Assembly: GCA_001487125.1 (NCBI GenBank)
Contig: LN913013.1
Span: 744,001-808,000 of the forward strand
Length of the DNA stretch: 64,000 nt
Source: Gabonibacter massiliensis
Lineage (GTDB): Bacteria; Bacteroidota; Bacteroidia; Bacteroidales; Marinifilaceae
Reading direction: 5' to 3'
Part shown: positions 25,701 through 34,831 of the stretch, in pieces
How the letters are laid out: each line of letters starts with the position of its first letter
How positions within the stretch are numbered: the first letter of the stretch is position 1
The notes under the pieces: generated by a model
What the model was told of the DNA's origin: nothing
The model's database searches: none
Seen by the model: only the letters and a program-made list of their open reading frames with translations
Translations under genes and position numbers: made by a program

Positions 25701-27251
25701 TTAATTATTCAACCGTTTTTTCCAATATCTGTTCTGCACCATGGCCGGATTCTCGTTAAATGCCGTGAACGACACGGGGAGATAGAGAGCTCCGTCTAAA
25801 ATATCCTGATCTGTCAGATTTTTATACTCCTCCGTCCCCATCTCTTCCCGGCAATACCCGTTGCGTACCATATCGAAATAGCGGGTATCCTCCCACAATA
25901 ACTCTCTTTCCCTCTCTTTATAAACGGCATAACGCAATCCCCGGGGATCCCGATCTACCTCCGAGCCGGAAGGGAATGCATTTGCCTTCGCCCTGTCCCG
26001 GATACGATTTAAATCAATCATCGCATTTTTTTCATCTCCCACACGAGCGTAACACTCCGCTCTTAACAATATAATATCTGCCAACCTCAACATGATCCGG
26101 TCTTGATCGATATTCATGAATTTACCCATATTATACCCGTCCGCGTAAACAATCTCTTTCCTAAACTTGTAAGGATACGCAAAGCCTCCCGTAGTGTCAG
26201 TCCCCACACGTCCCATTGAATCCAATTTATAAAAATAGGCATCACGTCGCAAATCCTTTTTGTCAAACATATGGTCAACCGTCGTGTATCTGATTTTTGC
26301 CCTGATTCTACTCTGATCTTTAGTCGTCATATCCCTCGGTCCCATATCACGACGCACCGGCCAACAAACAAAATCACGCATGGTTGTAAAAGGATTGATT
26401 TGATTTACCGTTTCGTTATAATCTATCCGGATTTCGAATATTCCTTCTCTACTATCCCCCATCAATACCGACGCACATACCTCCTCCGGCGTCTTCGCTA
26501 ATTCATAAAAAGGAGAAGAGATTACCTCACTGGCAGCCCTTATCGCCTCATCAAGCAAATCTTTGTCCTCCCTCAAAGACCCCATCCAGGCGCAAATATG
26601 CGCTTTCAAAGCATAAGCACTCTCCCGGCAAGGTATATCGTTACGATCTAACTTTTTCCCGGCATAACTATATAAACTATCTCTTTTGGGCAACAAATCG
26701 ATTGCGCGTCTCACGTCGTCCAAAGCAAACCGACAAACCTCAAACCACGAGGATTTGGCCTTGACTTCAACATCCCGACCATTCGCAAGAATCGGAGCAT
26801 CACCCCACACCTGGGCAATGCAGAAATAAGCATAAGCCCGATAAAAACAGGACTGTCCCACGTAAAAACGCATTCTCCCTTCCGGTACATTGTCCACGTA
26901 CTTTACATTATCCAACACGACATTCGTGTAAGCGATCACCTGATAATAAATTCCCCAATTTACCGAAACATGATTGGTTGCATGCTGGGAGGGATGTAAA
27001 CGCTTTATTCGCAAATAATCGTAATCATTGTACTCATCGGCGATAAGCCCTTTTATAACAGGCAAGCTATTAGCCGTAAAAGCTATGTTATCTCGAAAAG
27101 CCGAACGAATAGCCGTTACCGAAGACTCCACATCTTTTTCACTCTTCATCACATTTTCAAAAGTGACCGAGTTTTCGGGCGTCACTTCCAATAGTCCATC
27201 ACATGCCATGAAAAACACGGAAATCATAATTAATATAAATCTTCCTTCCAT
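25701..27251 (-). CDS. SusD/RagB-family nutrient-binding lipoprotein (locus C)
   Basis: 516 residues with lipobox FMAC (Cys 17), then DGLLEVTPENSVTFENVMKSEKDVESSVTAIRSAF. The SusD C-terminal signature is clear (RLADIILLRAECYARVGDEKNAMIDLNRIRDRA, then ERERELLWEDTRYFDMVRNGYCRE, and ALYLPVSFTAFNENPAMVQN). It starts 3 bp after the susC stop codon, so translation is probably coupled. Strongly similar in architecture to the locus D SusD at 35507-37069, which shares VTPENSVTFEN / VPENSVTFEN. Confidence 0.94.
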   Translation of the reverse strand: MEGRFILIMISVFFMACDGLLEVTPENSVTFENVMKSEKDVESSVTAIRSAFRDNIAFTANSLPVIKGLIADEYNDYDYLRIKRLHPSQHATNHVSVNWGIYYQVIAYTNVVLDNVKYVDNVPEGRMRFYVGQSCFYRAYAYFCIAQVWGDAPILANGRDVEVKAKSSWFEVCRFALDDVRRAIDLLPKRDSLYSYAGKKLDRNDIPCRESAYALKAHICAWMGSLREDKDLLDEAIRAASEVISSPFYELAKTPEEVCASVLMGDSREGIFEIRIDYNETVNQINPFTTMRDFVCWPVRRDMGPRDMTTKDQSRIRAKIRYTTVDHMFDKKDLRRDAYFYKLDSMGRVGTDTTGGFAYPYKFRKEIVYADGYNMGKFMNIDQDRIMLRLADIILLRAECYARVGDEKNAMIDLNRIRDRAKANAFPSGSEVDRDPRGLRYAVYKERERELLWEDTRYFDMVRNGYCREEMGTEEYKNLTDQDILDGALYLPVSFTAFNENPAMVQNRYWKKRLNN

Positions 27252-27254
27252 TTC

Positions 27255-30200
27255 TTATAGTTTTATGGTTATACCTACTGTCAATTTTCTCGCCAAGGGG
27301 TAATTCTTGCCTTCATCCAAGCCGGTATTGATATCCACCGTCTCGGGGTCCATCCCCGAATAATTCGTGAGGGTCAACAAGTTCTCCCCACTAAAGAAAA
27401 AGCGGACATCCTTCAGGAAACACCTGTCTAACCACGTTTTGGGTAAAGAGTAACCGATCGTTAGCGTTTTCAATTTTAAATAATTTACCCGCTCCACGTA
27501 TCTGTCGATAACAGACGCCCAACTACCGTTGTAATTATCTGCCGCCAAAATAGGGTAAGTACTGTCATCCCCCTCTTTTTCCCAGAAGGTCACCTTATTC
27601 AAATCCACGAATATCGGAGTCATGGTATTATCGGTTTTTGTCACCAAACTATTCGTTTTCATCATATTTACCATATCCCTTCCCAACGAAAAAGACCATA
27701 ACATATTCAAATCGAAATTCTTCCAAGACAATTCATTGACAATACCCCCGTAAACTTTGGGTATACTGGACCCCAAGTAACTTTCGTCTTTAAAAGAGAT
27801 CTCGTTGTCTCCGTTGATATCGATAAATTTCAAATCACCGGGAGCATGATAACAATAGGGATTACCCGTCATTCCGACGGCAAGTTTTCTCCCGCTCGGA
27901 TCGAAGTACCATTTCACCTCTTCATCCGATTGTATGTATCCGTCCGTTTTAAACCCGTAAATACTACCCACGCTCTTACCGATAACGATATCGTTCTGTC
28001 CTTGTACCGTACTTTTCAAATCCCGGTTATTGTATGTCCCCTTAAAAACATTCCAGTTCTTAGCAATATTTGCCGAAATCTTCCAACGTAAACTATTTTT
28101 TCGAAAAATATCGTACTTTATTTCAAACTCAACTCCCTGGTTCTCCACCTTAGCCGCATTTCTCCATTGCAAATTATATCCCGTATGACTTCCGGGCAAC
28201 ACGACCTTATACAACATATCCCTCGTCAAACGATTATAGTAATCCATCGTAATCTGCAGACGATAATTCATAAAATTCAAATCAAAGCCGACATCCAGTT
28301 GCTTGGTCTCTTCCCATCCCAACTTAGGGTTATAAAACCCGGTCGTCCATTCCGGCTGCAATGTCGGTTGACCGTCATAAATAGAGGATCCTTCCAATAC
28401 GCCGTACGCCAAATACGGACTGTAAAACTGATTACCGGAAACACCGTAACTCACTCTCAATTTCCCGAAATCCAAGCCCGGAATCCATCTCATAAAACTC
28501 TCTTCCGAAAAATTCCAAGCCAAAGCAGCAGAAGGGAAAGTCGCCCAACGATGGTCGCGTCCGAAGACGGAGCTTCCGTCCCGTCTCAAAGTCGCAGTCA
28601 ATAAATAACGCTGTTTGTAATTGTAGTTCAAACGTCCGAAATAACTGGCCATTTTTTTCTGAGTAAAATCGGAAGAGTAGTTTTTCAACACGTTCACTTG
28701 CCCGTTATCCCTGATTATGTGAGACGGCCATCCTTTGTCGCCGACATAATGTACCATATCACTCGGACCGTTTTGTCCGTATCCCGCCATATAGTTCGAC
28801 TCGTCATACTGGTACGAAAATCCCATCATGACATCAAAGGTATGAGCTCCATGAAAAGTACGCTTAAACGTCAGCAGATTCTCATTCAACACGGTCATAT
28901 CCCGAGCGATTTCCCCCTGTGATTCCGACTCTTTCATCGTTGTAAGTTTGGACGGGATAAAATTATTTCTGTTATTCTGACCGTAATCAATGGAGAGATT
29001 GGCAGTCAATTTCAACCCCTGAACGATATCCACTCCCACACCAAAAGTATTACGCAAACGATACGTCGTGTTTTTTTCCTGTACCAAACGTAAGTCTTTC
29101 AATATATCATCCACGATTACACTATTTCCCGGATACAGGGTCGATAACGATAACGGATCGCCGGGTATCGTCTCGATCTCGGAATTACTGCCGCTTTGAG
29201 GTCCCCGACTGCGATTCGATACGGTCAAATACGTCCGAAAATCCACGGACAACCGTTTCACCGGGGTAAAATTAAAATTACCCATCAAATTAACCCGGTT
29301 ATATCCCGTACTTCGTAAAATTCCATCTTCTTTGTAATAACCTAACCCCACGCTGTACGTGATCATTTCCGATCCTCCGTTTGTCTGGATATTGGCATTG
29401 TATATCTTACCGGGACGGAAATAATATTTAAAGAAATTGGTTGAATTGTTAAAGAAAACATTCATGCTATCCTGTAAAACACCTCCTTGTGCAGACGAGT
29501 AAGCATTTCTCCAGAAATAATCGATAGAACCGAAACCAAACCCATAGTACCAAGCCTCTTCATACGTTTTAGGATAGGCGACCGAACTGTAACCGTCGAC
29601 ATATTTGGAATCTCCCATCCTGTAGTTCCTCAATCCTCTCAAACGGAAATCACGTTCTCCTTTGCCCCCGTACACTACCGGGTATTCGGGCAAAATGCTA
29701 TACGTGTAGGAAAAATTGACATCAAACTGCGCAGATTGATTCTTTTTCCCTTTTTTCGTGGTCACGATAATAACGCCGTTCGCCGCTCTCGAACCGTATA
29801 ACGATGTGGCGGAAGCATCTTTCAATATTTGGATCGACTCTATTGTCTCCGGGTTCAGATCGGATAACCCGTTTGTCCCGGTCACCGGAGAGGTAAAGGC
29901 ATTCATCGGTACCCCGTCGACGACCCATAGCGGATTACTGAAACGACGTCCGTTCTCCACACTCAAAGAATTGTATCCCCTGATAGTTACCGATGTACCG
30001 CCGCCGCCAGGAGCTCCGGATACATTCGTTACATCCATGCCAGCCACCCGGCCTTGTAATAAATTACTGATATTGGGAGAAGGAATTCCTTTGATCTCAT
30101 CCGCTCTCACGATAGAAACAGCCCCGGTCATCTCACGCTTGGTGGTCTCACCATAGGCCACCACGGCAACCTCGTCCAAATTCGAGATCATGACCTTCAT

Positions 30201-30806
30201 CTTCACCACGATTGCCTTATCTTTCTCGTATTTAAATTTCAACTTCACGGTTTGATAACCGATAAAAGAAAATAACAAAGTTCCCCGGTCCGCAGGCAAA
30301 AGAATAGAAAACAATCCTTTATTATCCGTTACAGTTCCGAATCGGGTACTGTCCAAAGCAATCGTGACGCCCGGCATCGGAACCCCCTCTTCATCGAGTA
30401 CCTTTCCCTGAATCAAATACTTTTTCACCTTGCCGGGAGTGAAAACCGGCTTTATCACGAACACCCCGTCCACCAATGAATAGGTCAAATCTTTTCCCTC
30501 AAAGGCTACTTTTAAAATCTCATCGAGGGAGGCGTCCTTCATCTCCAAAGTTACCGTCCCTTTTTTTTCCAACTCCAATACATTGTATAGAAATTCGACT
30601 GCCATCTTCGAACGGATATGCTTTAAAAATTTTACGATAGTTACCTCTTTCACAGAGATATCGATCCTATGCTCCTGATCCCGTTCCTCCGCTAAAAGAG
30701 CCAACCCGGGCAACACGAATACCGCTAAAACGCATAATTTAAAAAACAGACTCCTTACTGGAAGAATTCCTCTTACCGGAACTCTCCTTTCTCGTTTTTT
30801 TCTCAT
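27255..30806 (-). CDS. SusC/RagA TonB-dependent outer-membrane transporter with STN domain (locus C)
   Basis: 1183 residues. Basic N-terminus and signal segment (about 20-40), STN domain (about 46-118), carboxypeptidase-regulatory-like domain (about 128-205), TonB-box-like region (DEVAVVAYGETTKREMTG), plug with GAPGGGGTSVTIRGYNS and IESIQILKDASATSLYGSRAANGVIIVTTKKG, and a barrel ending GITIKL. The ATG at 30806 stands in the context CAAAGTTATG. The last 50 residues differ from the locus D transporter by one residue, although the DNA has diverged at many silent positions, which shows strong purifying selection on the C-terminus. Predicted importer and signal input to the upstream FecR. Confidence 0.95.
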   Translation of the reverse strand: MRKKRERRVPVRGILPVRSLFFKLCVLAVFVLPGLALLAEERDQEHRIDISVKEVTIVKFLKHIRSKMAVEFLYNVLELEKKGTVTLEMKDASLDEILKVAFEGKDLTYSLVDGVFVIKPVFTPGKVKKYLIQGKVLDEEGVPMPGVTIALDSTRFGTVTDNKGLFSILLPADRGTLLFSFIGYQTVKLKFKYEKDKAIVVKMKVMISNLDEVAVVAYGETTKREMTGAVSIVRADEIKGIPSPNISNLLQGRVAGMDVTNVSGAPGGGGTSVTIRGYNSLSVENGRRFSNPLWVVDGVPMNAFTSPVTGTNGLSDLNPETIESIQILKDASATSLYGSRAANGVIIVTTKKGKKNQSAQFDVNFSYTYSILPEYPVVYGGKGERDFRLRGLRNYRMGDSKYVDGYSSVAYPKTYEEAWYYGFGFGSIDYFWRNAYSSAQGGVLQDSMNVFFNNSTNFFKYYFRPGKIYNANIQTNGGSEMITYSVGLGYYKEDGILRSTGYNRVNLMGNFNFTPVKRLSVDFRTYLTVSNRSRGPQSGSNSEIETIPGDPLSLSTLYPGNSVIVDDILKDLRLVQEKNTTYRLRNTFGVGVDIVQGLKLTANLSIDYGQNNRNNFIPSKLTTMKESESQGEIARDMTVLNENLLTFKRTFHGAHTFDVMMGFSYQYDESNYMAGYGQNGPSDMVHYVGDKGWPSHIIRDNGQVNVLKNYSSDFTQKKMASYFGRLNYNYKQRYLLTATLRRDGSSVFGRDHRWATFPSAALAWNFSEESFMRWIPGLDFGKLRVSYGVSGNQFYSPYLAYGVLEGSSIYDGQPTLQPEWTTGFYNPKLGWEETKQLDVGFDLNFMNYRLQITMDYYNRLTRDMLYKVVLPGSHTGYNLQWRNAAKVENQGVEFEIKYDIFRKNSLRWKISANIAKNWNVFKGTYNNRDLKSTVQGQNDIVIGKSVGSIYGFKTDGYIQSDEEVKWYFDPSGRKLAVGMTGNPYCYHAPGDLKFIDINGDNEISFKDESYLGSSIPKVYGGIVNELSWKNFDLNMLWSFSLGRDMVNMMKTNSLVTKTDNTMTPIFVDLNKVTFWEKEGDDSTYPILAADNYNGSWASVIDRYVERVNYLKLKTLTIGYSLPKTWLDRCFLKDVRFFFSGENLLTLTNYSGMDPETVDINTGLDEGKNYPLARKLTVGITIKL

Positions 30807-30813
30807 AACTTTG
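30806..30813 (+). promoter_or_regulatory. Antisense -7 box (TAACTTTG) at the susC start of locus C
   Basis: Plus-strand TAACTTTG beginning opposite the A of the susC ATG, as at the other three loci. Downstream in the gap only a weak 7-bp hairpin with one mismatch (30850-30867) followed by CCCTTTTT is seen, so an antisense RNA is less well supported here than at loci B and D. Confidence 0.35.
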
Positions 30814-30873
30814 TAATGTAAAATGTTATTTTATAATCAATAGGAAGAAGTCGTCTTTACAGACAGCCCCTTT

Positions 30874-32034
30874 TTACTTTACGATAACCGTTTTATTTTT
30901 TACTGTAAAACAAATATCCGAAGTCATTTCCAACACGCACAATACGTTCTTTATCTCCTCGTACCGTCTTAAACTACCCGAATACAATTGTTCCTTTAGT
31001 GCCGGACGGGTATAAAATATTTCCACCCCATACCACCGTTTCAACACCTTTAAGAGATCTTCCAAACGTTCGTTTTCAAACTTCAATGTCCCCTCTTTCC
31101 AAGAAGTATAAAGCTCCGCATCCACCCGACGTTTAGACCAGGCCGAACCGTTATGGTCATAACAAACCTGATCGCCCGAACGAAGCAATACCTCCCCCGC
31201 TTTACTCATGAAAAGGACATTACCTTCTACCAGAGTAGTAATTATTCGCCCTTCATCACTATACGCTTTCACGTTAAACGAGGTACCCAAGACTTTTACT
31301 GCCGCATCCCTTATTTTGATCAAGAAAGGACGTTCCGCATCCTCTTCCACATCGAAATAAGCCTCCCCTTCCAACTCCACAACCCGCTCTTTTGAATCGA
31401 AAACCACAGGATAGGTCAACCTGCTTTGAGAATTCAGACAGACTCGTGTTCCATCGGAAAGAACCAAACTGTATTCGGTTCCTATCGGCACTTCTAAGCT
31501 GTTATAAACCATCTCTCGAGAAACCTCTTTTCGGGAGTACACGACACAAGAAGAATCAACGCGAATCTCTCTTTCCTTCAGCACGGAGCTTTTACGAAGT
31601 TCCTTCAAGGACAATTTTTGCCCGTCTTCCAAAGTAAGAACAACCCCGCAACTTTCCGTACGATCAAAAGATTTCACGTTCGCAAGGGCCTTCACCGGCA
31701 CGATTCGCTTCTCCCGCCCATAGAACCGGACTCCCACAAATACAACCGACAGTAACATAACGGCAACACCCACTGTAATATACCGCAGCTTTCTATTTTC
31801 CCCGGTACGATTCAAAAACTTTCGGAAAGCTTTTCGGTCATCGTATCTCTCCAACTCCTCCCAAGCCACGCGATTCGTTTTATCTTTCAACAAGTTTTCG
31901 AATATCACCCGATGTTCCGGATGTTGCCGAATCCAACCATCCAGTTCCCCCTGTTCCCGGTCGGACAGCTCTTCCCAACGATATTTAAAAACCAAACGGG
32001 CTATATTTCGAGAAACATCATTCATACCATTCAC
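30874..32034 (-). CDS. FecR-family anti-sigma factor (locus C)
   Basis: 386 residues. Cytoplasmic N-terminus (about 1-78, with a WEELSDREQGELDGWIRQHPEHR opening), one transmembrane helix (about 84-102, YITVGVAVMLLSVVFVGV), FecR domain (about 175-270, GTEYSLVLSDGTRVCLNSQSRLTYP and EGEAYFDVEEDAERPF) and a C-terminal DUF4974 domain (about 310-386, RWYGVEIFYTRPALKEQLYSGSL). It begins 2 bp after the M64 peptidase gene, so the two are translated from one mRNA. Partner of the sigma factor at 33748-34317. Confidence 0.94.
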   Translation of the reverse strand: MNGMNDVSRNIARLVFKYRWEELSDREQGELDGWIRQHPEHRVIFENLLKDKTNRVAWEELERYDDRKAFRKFLNRTGENRKLRYITVGVAVMLLSVVFVGVRFYGREKRIVPVKALANVKSFDRTESCGVVLTLEDGQKLSLKELRKSSVLKEREIRVDSSCVVYSRKEVSREMVYNSLEVPIGTEYSLVLSDGTRVCLNSQSRLTYPVVFDSKERVVELEGEAYFDVEEDAERPFLIKIRDAAVKVLGTSFNVKAYSDEGRIITTLVEGNVLFMSKAGEVLLRSGDQVCYDHNGSAWSKRRVDAELYTSWKEGTLKFENERLEDLLKVLKRWYGVEIFYTRPALKEQLYSGSLRRYEEIKNVLCVLEMTSDICFTVKNKTVIVK

Positions 32035-32036
32035 TC

Positions 32037-33659
32037 CTATTTATAGGGATAAGCCTTTACCGCATCATTAGTATAAAAAAGTTCCATATCAAACTCATCC
32101 CCGGATAGCTGCATGATTCTCCGTACAATAGCCTCCCGTGCCGGAGCAGAATAATACCAGGCGTTATTATCCATACAGGTTATTTTTTCCGCCCGCCATA
32201 CTCCTTTACCGTACTCATGTCCTCCCTCGTAAAAACCCACTTCCCCGTAACCGGGACGTCCGATAAAATGCTTCCATTTAACATACTCTTTCTCATTAGT
32301 CAAATCGATATTTCCATAACAATCCGCCTTTACGAACTCTTTGATCGTATTTACGATATTGGCAGGAACAATTTTTTCTTCATTTCCCTCATTCGCATAC
32401 TCGTCTGCCAATAAACCGATTGCATGTCCTCCGGCTTCATGAGCGATAACGTGTTCCATGTCTCTCCACACGCCACTCGGATCTCTTTCCAAGGTCGAAT
32501 TCGAACAAATGGCTATTGTTTTTTTATCCAAATTCATATAACAGGCCCCTCCGTATTTATTCTCATTCGAAATCAAAATAATAATCGTCTCCTTCAAAGC
32601 CGCTTCGGATATATTCAGAGCCACTTTCACGAAATCATATACTTTGCTGTCTCCCGTCCGACCATCTCCAATTTGCATGGAAGGGCTCTCCACGAAGCGC
32701 ACGTTAAACCGGGTATCCCGTATTACCGACTCCGATCCGGACTTCACGATAGACGCACCCTCTTCTTTCGAATAAGCCGCTATCTGATAAATATCAAAAT
32801 AGTCCCGGTAGGTCTTAAAGGGTTCTGCGCTAAACAATCCGTTTACAGCCCTCTCTACCGTACGGTCAAACTCCGCACCCTTCACGAAATTTTCAGGCAG
32901 AAAACCATCCCCAAGAATCACAATCCGCACTCCTCGCCGACCTTTCGTATGCATTTGATACTGAAATTTCTCTCCGTCTTGGTAAGCTTCCACGGAAGAA
33001 GTTGTAAAACTCCAAACAGCGCTCTCGCTACTTCCACCCTTCGAATCGAAGGTTACCACTTTCCAATAGTAGGTCGTATTCGTTTTTAACGGAACGCTTG
33101 TCATGCAATGATTCTGCTCCGTAGACGGACTTATTTTCCATGTATTCCGGTCCAATGAATAGTGAACAGCATAACTCAATTTATCCCCGTCTTTATCCGT
33201 AGCGTACTCCCAATCAAACGTCGGCAAGACGCATACTCCCGTATCTTTATCCCCGGGCCCTTTCAGTTCGGCCTTCGCCGGAGGGGTATTGTTCACACTC
33301 CGGATAACTTCCAGCTTGTATTCGTTCTCATTCGTAAGGATCGTGAGCATAGCTTCACAATCATTTTCCGCAGCATTTTCTTTCAGGGTCAATGTTACCT
33401 CCCGATTACCCTCCCCCTTCACCGGAGAGACCTCACACCAATCCTTGTCACACGTAATACTCCAGGATAAGTTGGAGGTAATCTTTAACACGACTGAAGT
33501 TTCATTTTCCGGAAAAGCGATCTCTTTCGGCGATACATCAAAAACAGATAATTCCGGCCTATCGTCACTTCCACACCCGGTCAAACCGAAAAACAATCCG
33601 ACCCAAACCAAAAACGCATAACTTTTACAAAATACATTGATTTTCATTTGTTTGTTCAT
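32037..33659 (-). CDS. Secreted M64-family metallopeptidase lipoprotein with BACON-like domain
   Basis: 540 residues. Lipoprotein signal with lipobox LTGC, a BACON-like beta-sandwich (about 38-120, FPENETSVVLKITSNLSWSITCDKDWCEVSP), a fibronectin-III-like domain (about 125-220, TTYYWKVVTFDSKGGSSESAVWSFTT) and an M64 peptidase domain (about 230-535, VRIVILGDGFL near its start). The zinc motif reads HEAGGH (His 407, Glu 408, His 412) followed by LADEY; the histidines are one residue further apart than in HExxH. M64 includes IgA-cleaving peptidases. It lies between the sigma and fecR genes and downstream of an ECF-like promoter (33696-33722), so it appears to be a co-regulated surface protease that could feed the locus C transporter. 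Confidence 0.88.
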   Translation of the reverse strand: MNKQMKINVFCKSYAFLVWVGLFFGLTGCGSDDRPELSVFDVSPKEIAFPENETSVVLKITSNLSWSITCDKDWCEVSPVKGEGNREVTLTLKENAAENDCEAMLTILTNENEYKLEVIRSVNNTPPAKAELKGPGDKDTGVCVLPTFDWEYATDKDGDKLSYAVHYSLDRNTWKISPSTEQNHCMTSVPLKTNTTYYWKVVTFDSKGGSSESAVWSFTTSSVEAYQDGEKFQYQMHTKGRRGVRIVILGDGFLPENFVKGAEFDRTVERAVNGLFSAEPFKTYRDYFDIYQIAAYSKEEGASIVKSGSESVIRDTRFNVRFVESPSMQIGDGRTGDSKVYDFVKVALNISEAALKETIIILISNENKYGGACYMNLDKKTIAICSNSTLERDPSGVWRDMEHVIAHEAGGHAIGLLADEYANEGNEEKIVPANIVNTIKEFVKADCYGNIDLTNEKEYVKWKHFIGRPGYGEVGFYEGGHEYGKGVWRAEKITCMDNNAWYYSAPAREAIVRRIMQLSGDEFDMELFYTNDAVKAYPYK

Positions 33660-33695
33660 TAAAATTACTCATGTTAAAATGTTATTCACATGAAT

Positions 33696-33722
33696 GACGC
33701 GTTTTTCGGAAAAGCGGGTGAC
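33696..33722 (-). promoter_or_regulatory. ECF-type promoter element before the M64 gene (locus C)
   Basis: On the minus strand GTCACCCGCTTTT (33722-33710), then GCGTC (33700-33696), 17 bases after GTCAC. The -35-like half matches GTCACCCGTTTT before fecR of locus B and TTCACCCGTTTTT before fecR of locus D. Its place upstream of the peptidase gene rather than of fecR puts the peptidase inside the sigma-controlled operon. Confidence 0.5.
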
Positions 33723-33747
33723 GTATTTTGAAAAAAAAACGACTTTT

Positions 33748-34317
33748 CTATAAATCATTCCATAAAATCAGCCACAACAACCCCACGGCTTCACGAGGCA
33801 AGCGTTCCCTAAGATAAGAATACGCTCTCTTTTTCAACGTTTTCACCGTATTGACGGAAATATCCAACTCCGTAGCTATTTCTTCATTCTTTTTCCCTTC
33901 CAGAGTCAGTAACATCACCTCCCGTCTTTCTCTCGGTAAAGATGCAATCATATGATGGACCATTCGATAATACTCTTCCTCTATCCGAATCTGCTCCTCG
34001 TTTTCTGAAAGATCTTCTATATAATACATCCACTGAAAAATATCCGCATTCCGAAATTTTTTCTTATCCCGCATCGCGGTTAAACAAGCATTATGAACAA
34101 TACGGTACAGATAATTCGATACAGTTCTTATCTCTTCCCTATCCATTTTTCTTTCCCACAATTTAATAAATACCTCTTGTACGACATCCTCTTCGTCGAG
34201 TACACCGTTTAAAATTCGATAAGCATAATGGCACAAAGAAGCATAATAAGTTTTATACAAATCGTTATAAAATTCTCTCTCCCGCAATTCTACACCCGTA
34301 ATACGCTTTTTATTCAT
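33748..34317 (-). CDS. ECF sigma factor of locus C
   Basis: About 189 residues from the ATG at 34317 (MNKKRITGVELREREFYNDL); the frame is open to 34350 (200 residues), and that longer start cannot be excluded. Region 2 at about 15-90 (DEEDVVQEVFIKLWERKMD, then NYLYRIVHNACLTAMRDKKK) and region 4 at about 130-180 (LPRERREVMLLTLEGKKNEEIATELD, SVNTVKTLKKRAYSYLRERL). First gene of locus C, separated from locus D by a terminator hairpin. Partner of the FecR at 30874-32034, with the M64 peptidase gene in between. Confidence 0.92.
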   Translation of the reverse strand: MNKKRITGVELREREFYNDLYKTYYASLCHYAYRILNGVLDEEDVVQEVFIKLWERKMDREEIRTVSNYLYRIVHNACLTAMRDKKKFRNADIFQWMYYIEDLSENEEQIRIEEEYYRMVHHMIASLPRERREVMLLTLEGKKNEEIATELDISVNTVKTLKKRAYSYLRERLPREAVGLLWLILWNDL

Positions 34318-34356
34318 AAGAAATCCATAATAAATCATTACACACGACAAGTAATA

Positions 34357-34397
34357 GAAAAGAGGAGATTACAGAATCACACTGCTCCCCTCCTTTC
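34357..34397 (-). terminator. Terminator-like hairpin at the end of locus D
   Basis: Minus-strand arm 34397-34387 pairs with 34367-34357 over 11 bp including two G-U wobbles; a T-rich stretch lies within and after the second arm. It lies 24 bp after the last stop codon of locus D and just ahead of the locus C sigma gene, separating the two operons. Confidence 0.55.
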
Positions 34398-34420
34398 AAT
34401 GCACACCACGTAAAAAATTA

Positions 34421-34819
34421 TTACTCTTTCACGAGAAAAGTAAAGACATCTTTGATTACTTTCGAATAACCCTCGTTCCGTACCCTTAAAGAGACGACAT
34501 AACTCCCGGCCGGAATCGTATGATGGAAGGGTATATCGAAGGTGCCGTCTCCCCTCACCTTGATCTCTTTCAAAAACTCCACCTCATCCCCGTCCTCCGT
34601 TTTTACCGCCTCTATCGTATAACAGATGGGTTGGGTCCCTTCCACTCCCTGAATCGGAGGAGAAATCCAATGAGGGCCGGTCTCTGTTTTATCCGTAATA
34701 ATCTTTATCTCCATTGTATCAGGATCGTAGAGAGCACCTTCTGTCTCCAAGTATCCGACCTTCACTTCATGACAAGCCGCCGTAATTAGAATAAAAATGA
34801 TATATAATCCTATTCTCAT
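34421..34819 (-). CDS. Small beta-sandwich lipoprotein (locus D), unknown family
   Basis: 132 residues. A short signal peptide with lipobox TAAC (Cys 16), then HEVKVGYLETEGALYDPDTMEI. The rest is one Ig-like domain ending in an alternating beta strand (KVIKDVFTFLVKE). It is the compact form of the paralogue at 24535-25077, lacking that protein's acidic insertion. Last gene of the locus D operon, 12 bp after the FAS1 gene. Unnamed family; the same position in two loci argues for a constant partner of FAS1 and SusCD. Confidence 0.8.
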   Translation of the reverse strand: MRIGLYIIFILITAACHEVKVGYLETEGALYDPDTMEIKIITDKTETGPHWISPPIQGVEGTQPICYTIEAVKTEDGDEVEFLKEIKVRGDGTFDIPFHHTIPAGSYVVSLRVRNEGYSKVIKDVFTFLVKE

Positions 34820-34831
34820 GATCTTTTCGTT

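Noticed and set aside
32424-33089. 221-codon plus-strand frame opposite the M64 peptidase gene
   Set aside because: Shadow of the conserved peptidase; composition is Arg/His/Ile-rich without domain features.
34317-34350. Upstream extension of the locus C sigma factor
   Set aside because: The extra 11 residues (MSCVMIYYGFL) are hydrophobic and unlike sigma N-termini; the ATG at 34317 gives a normal start, though this is not certain.
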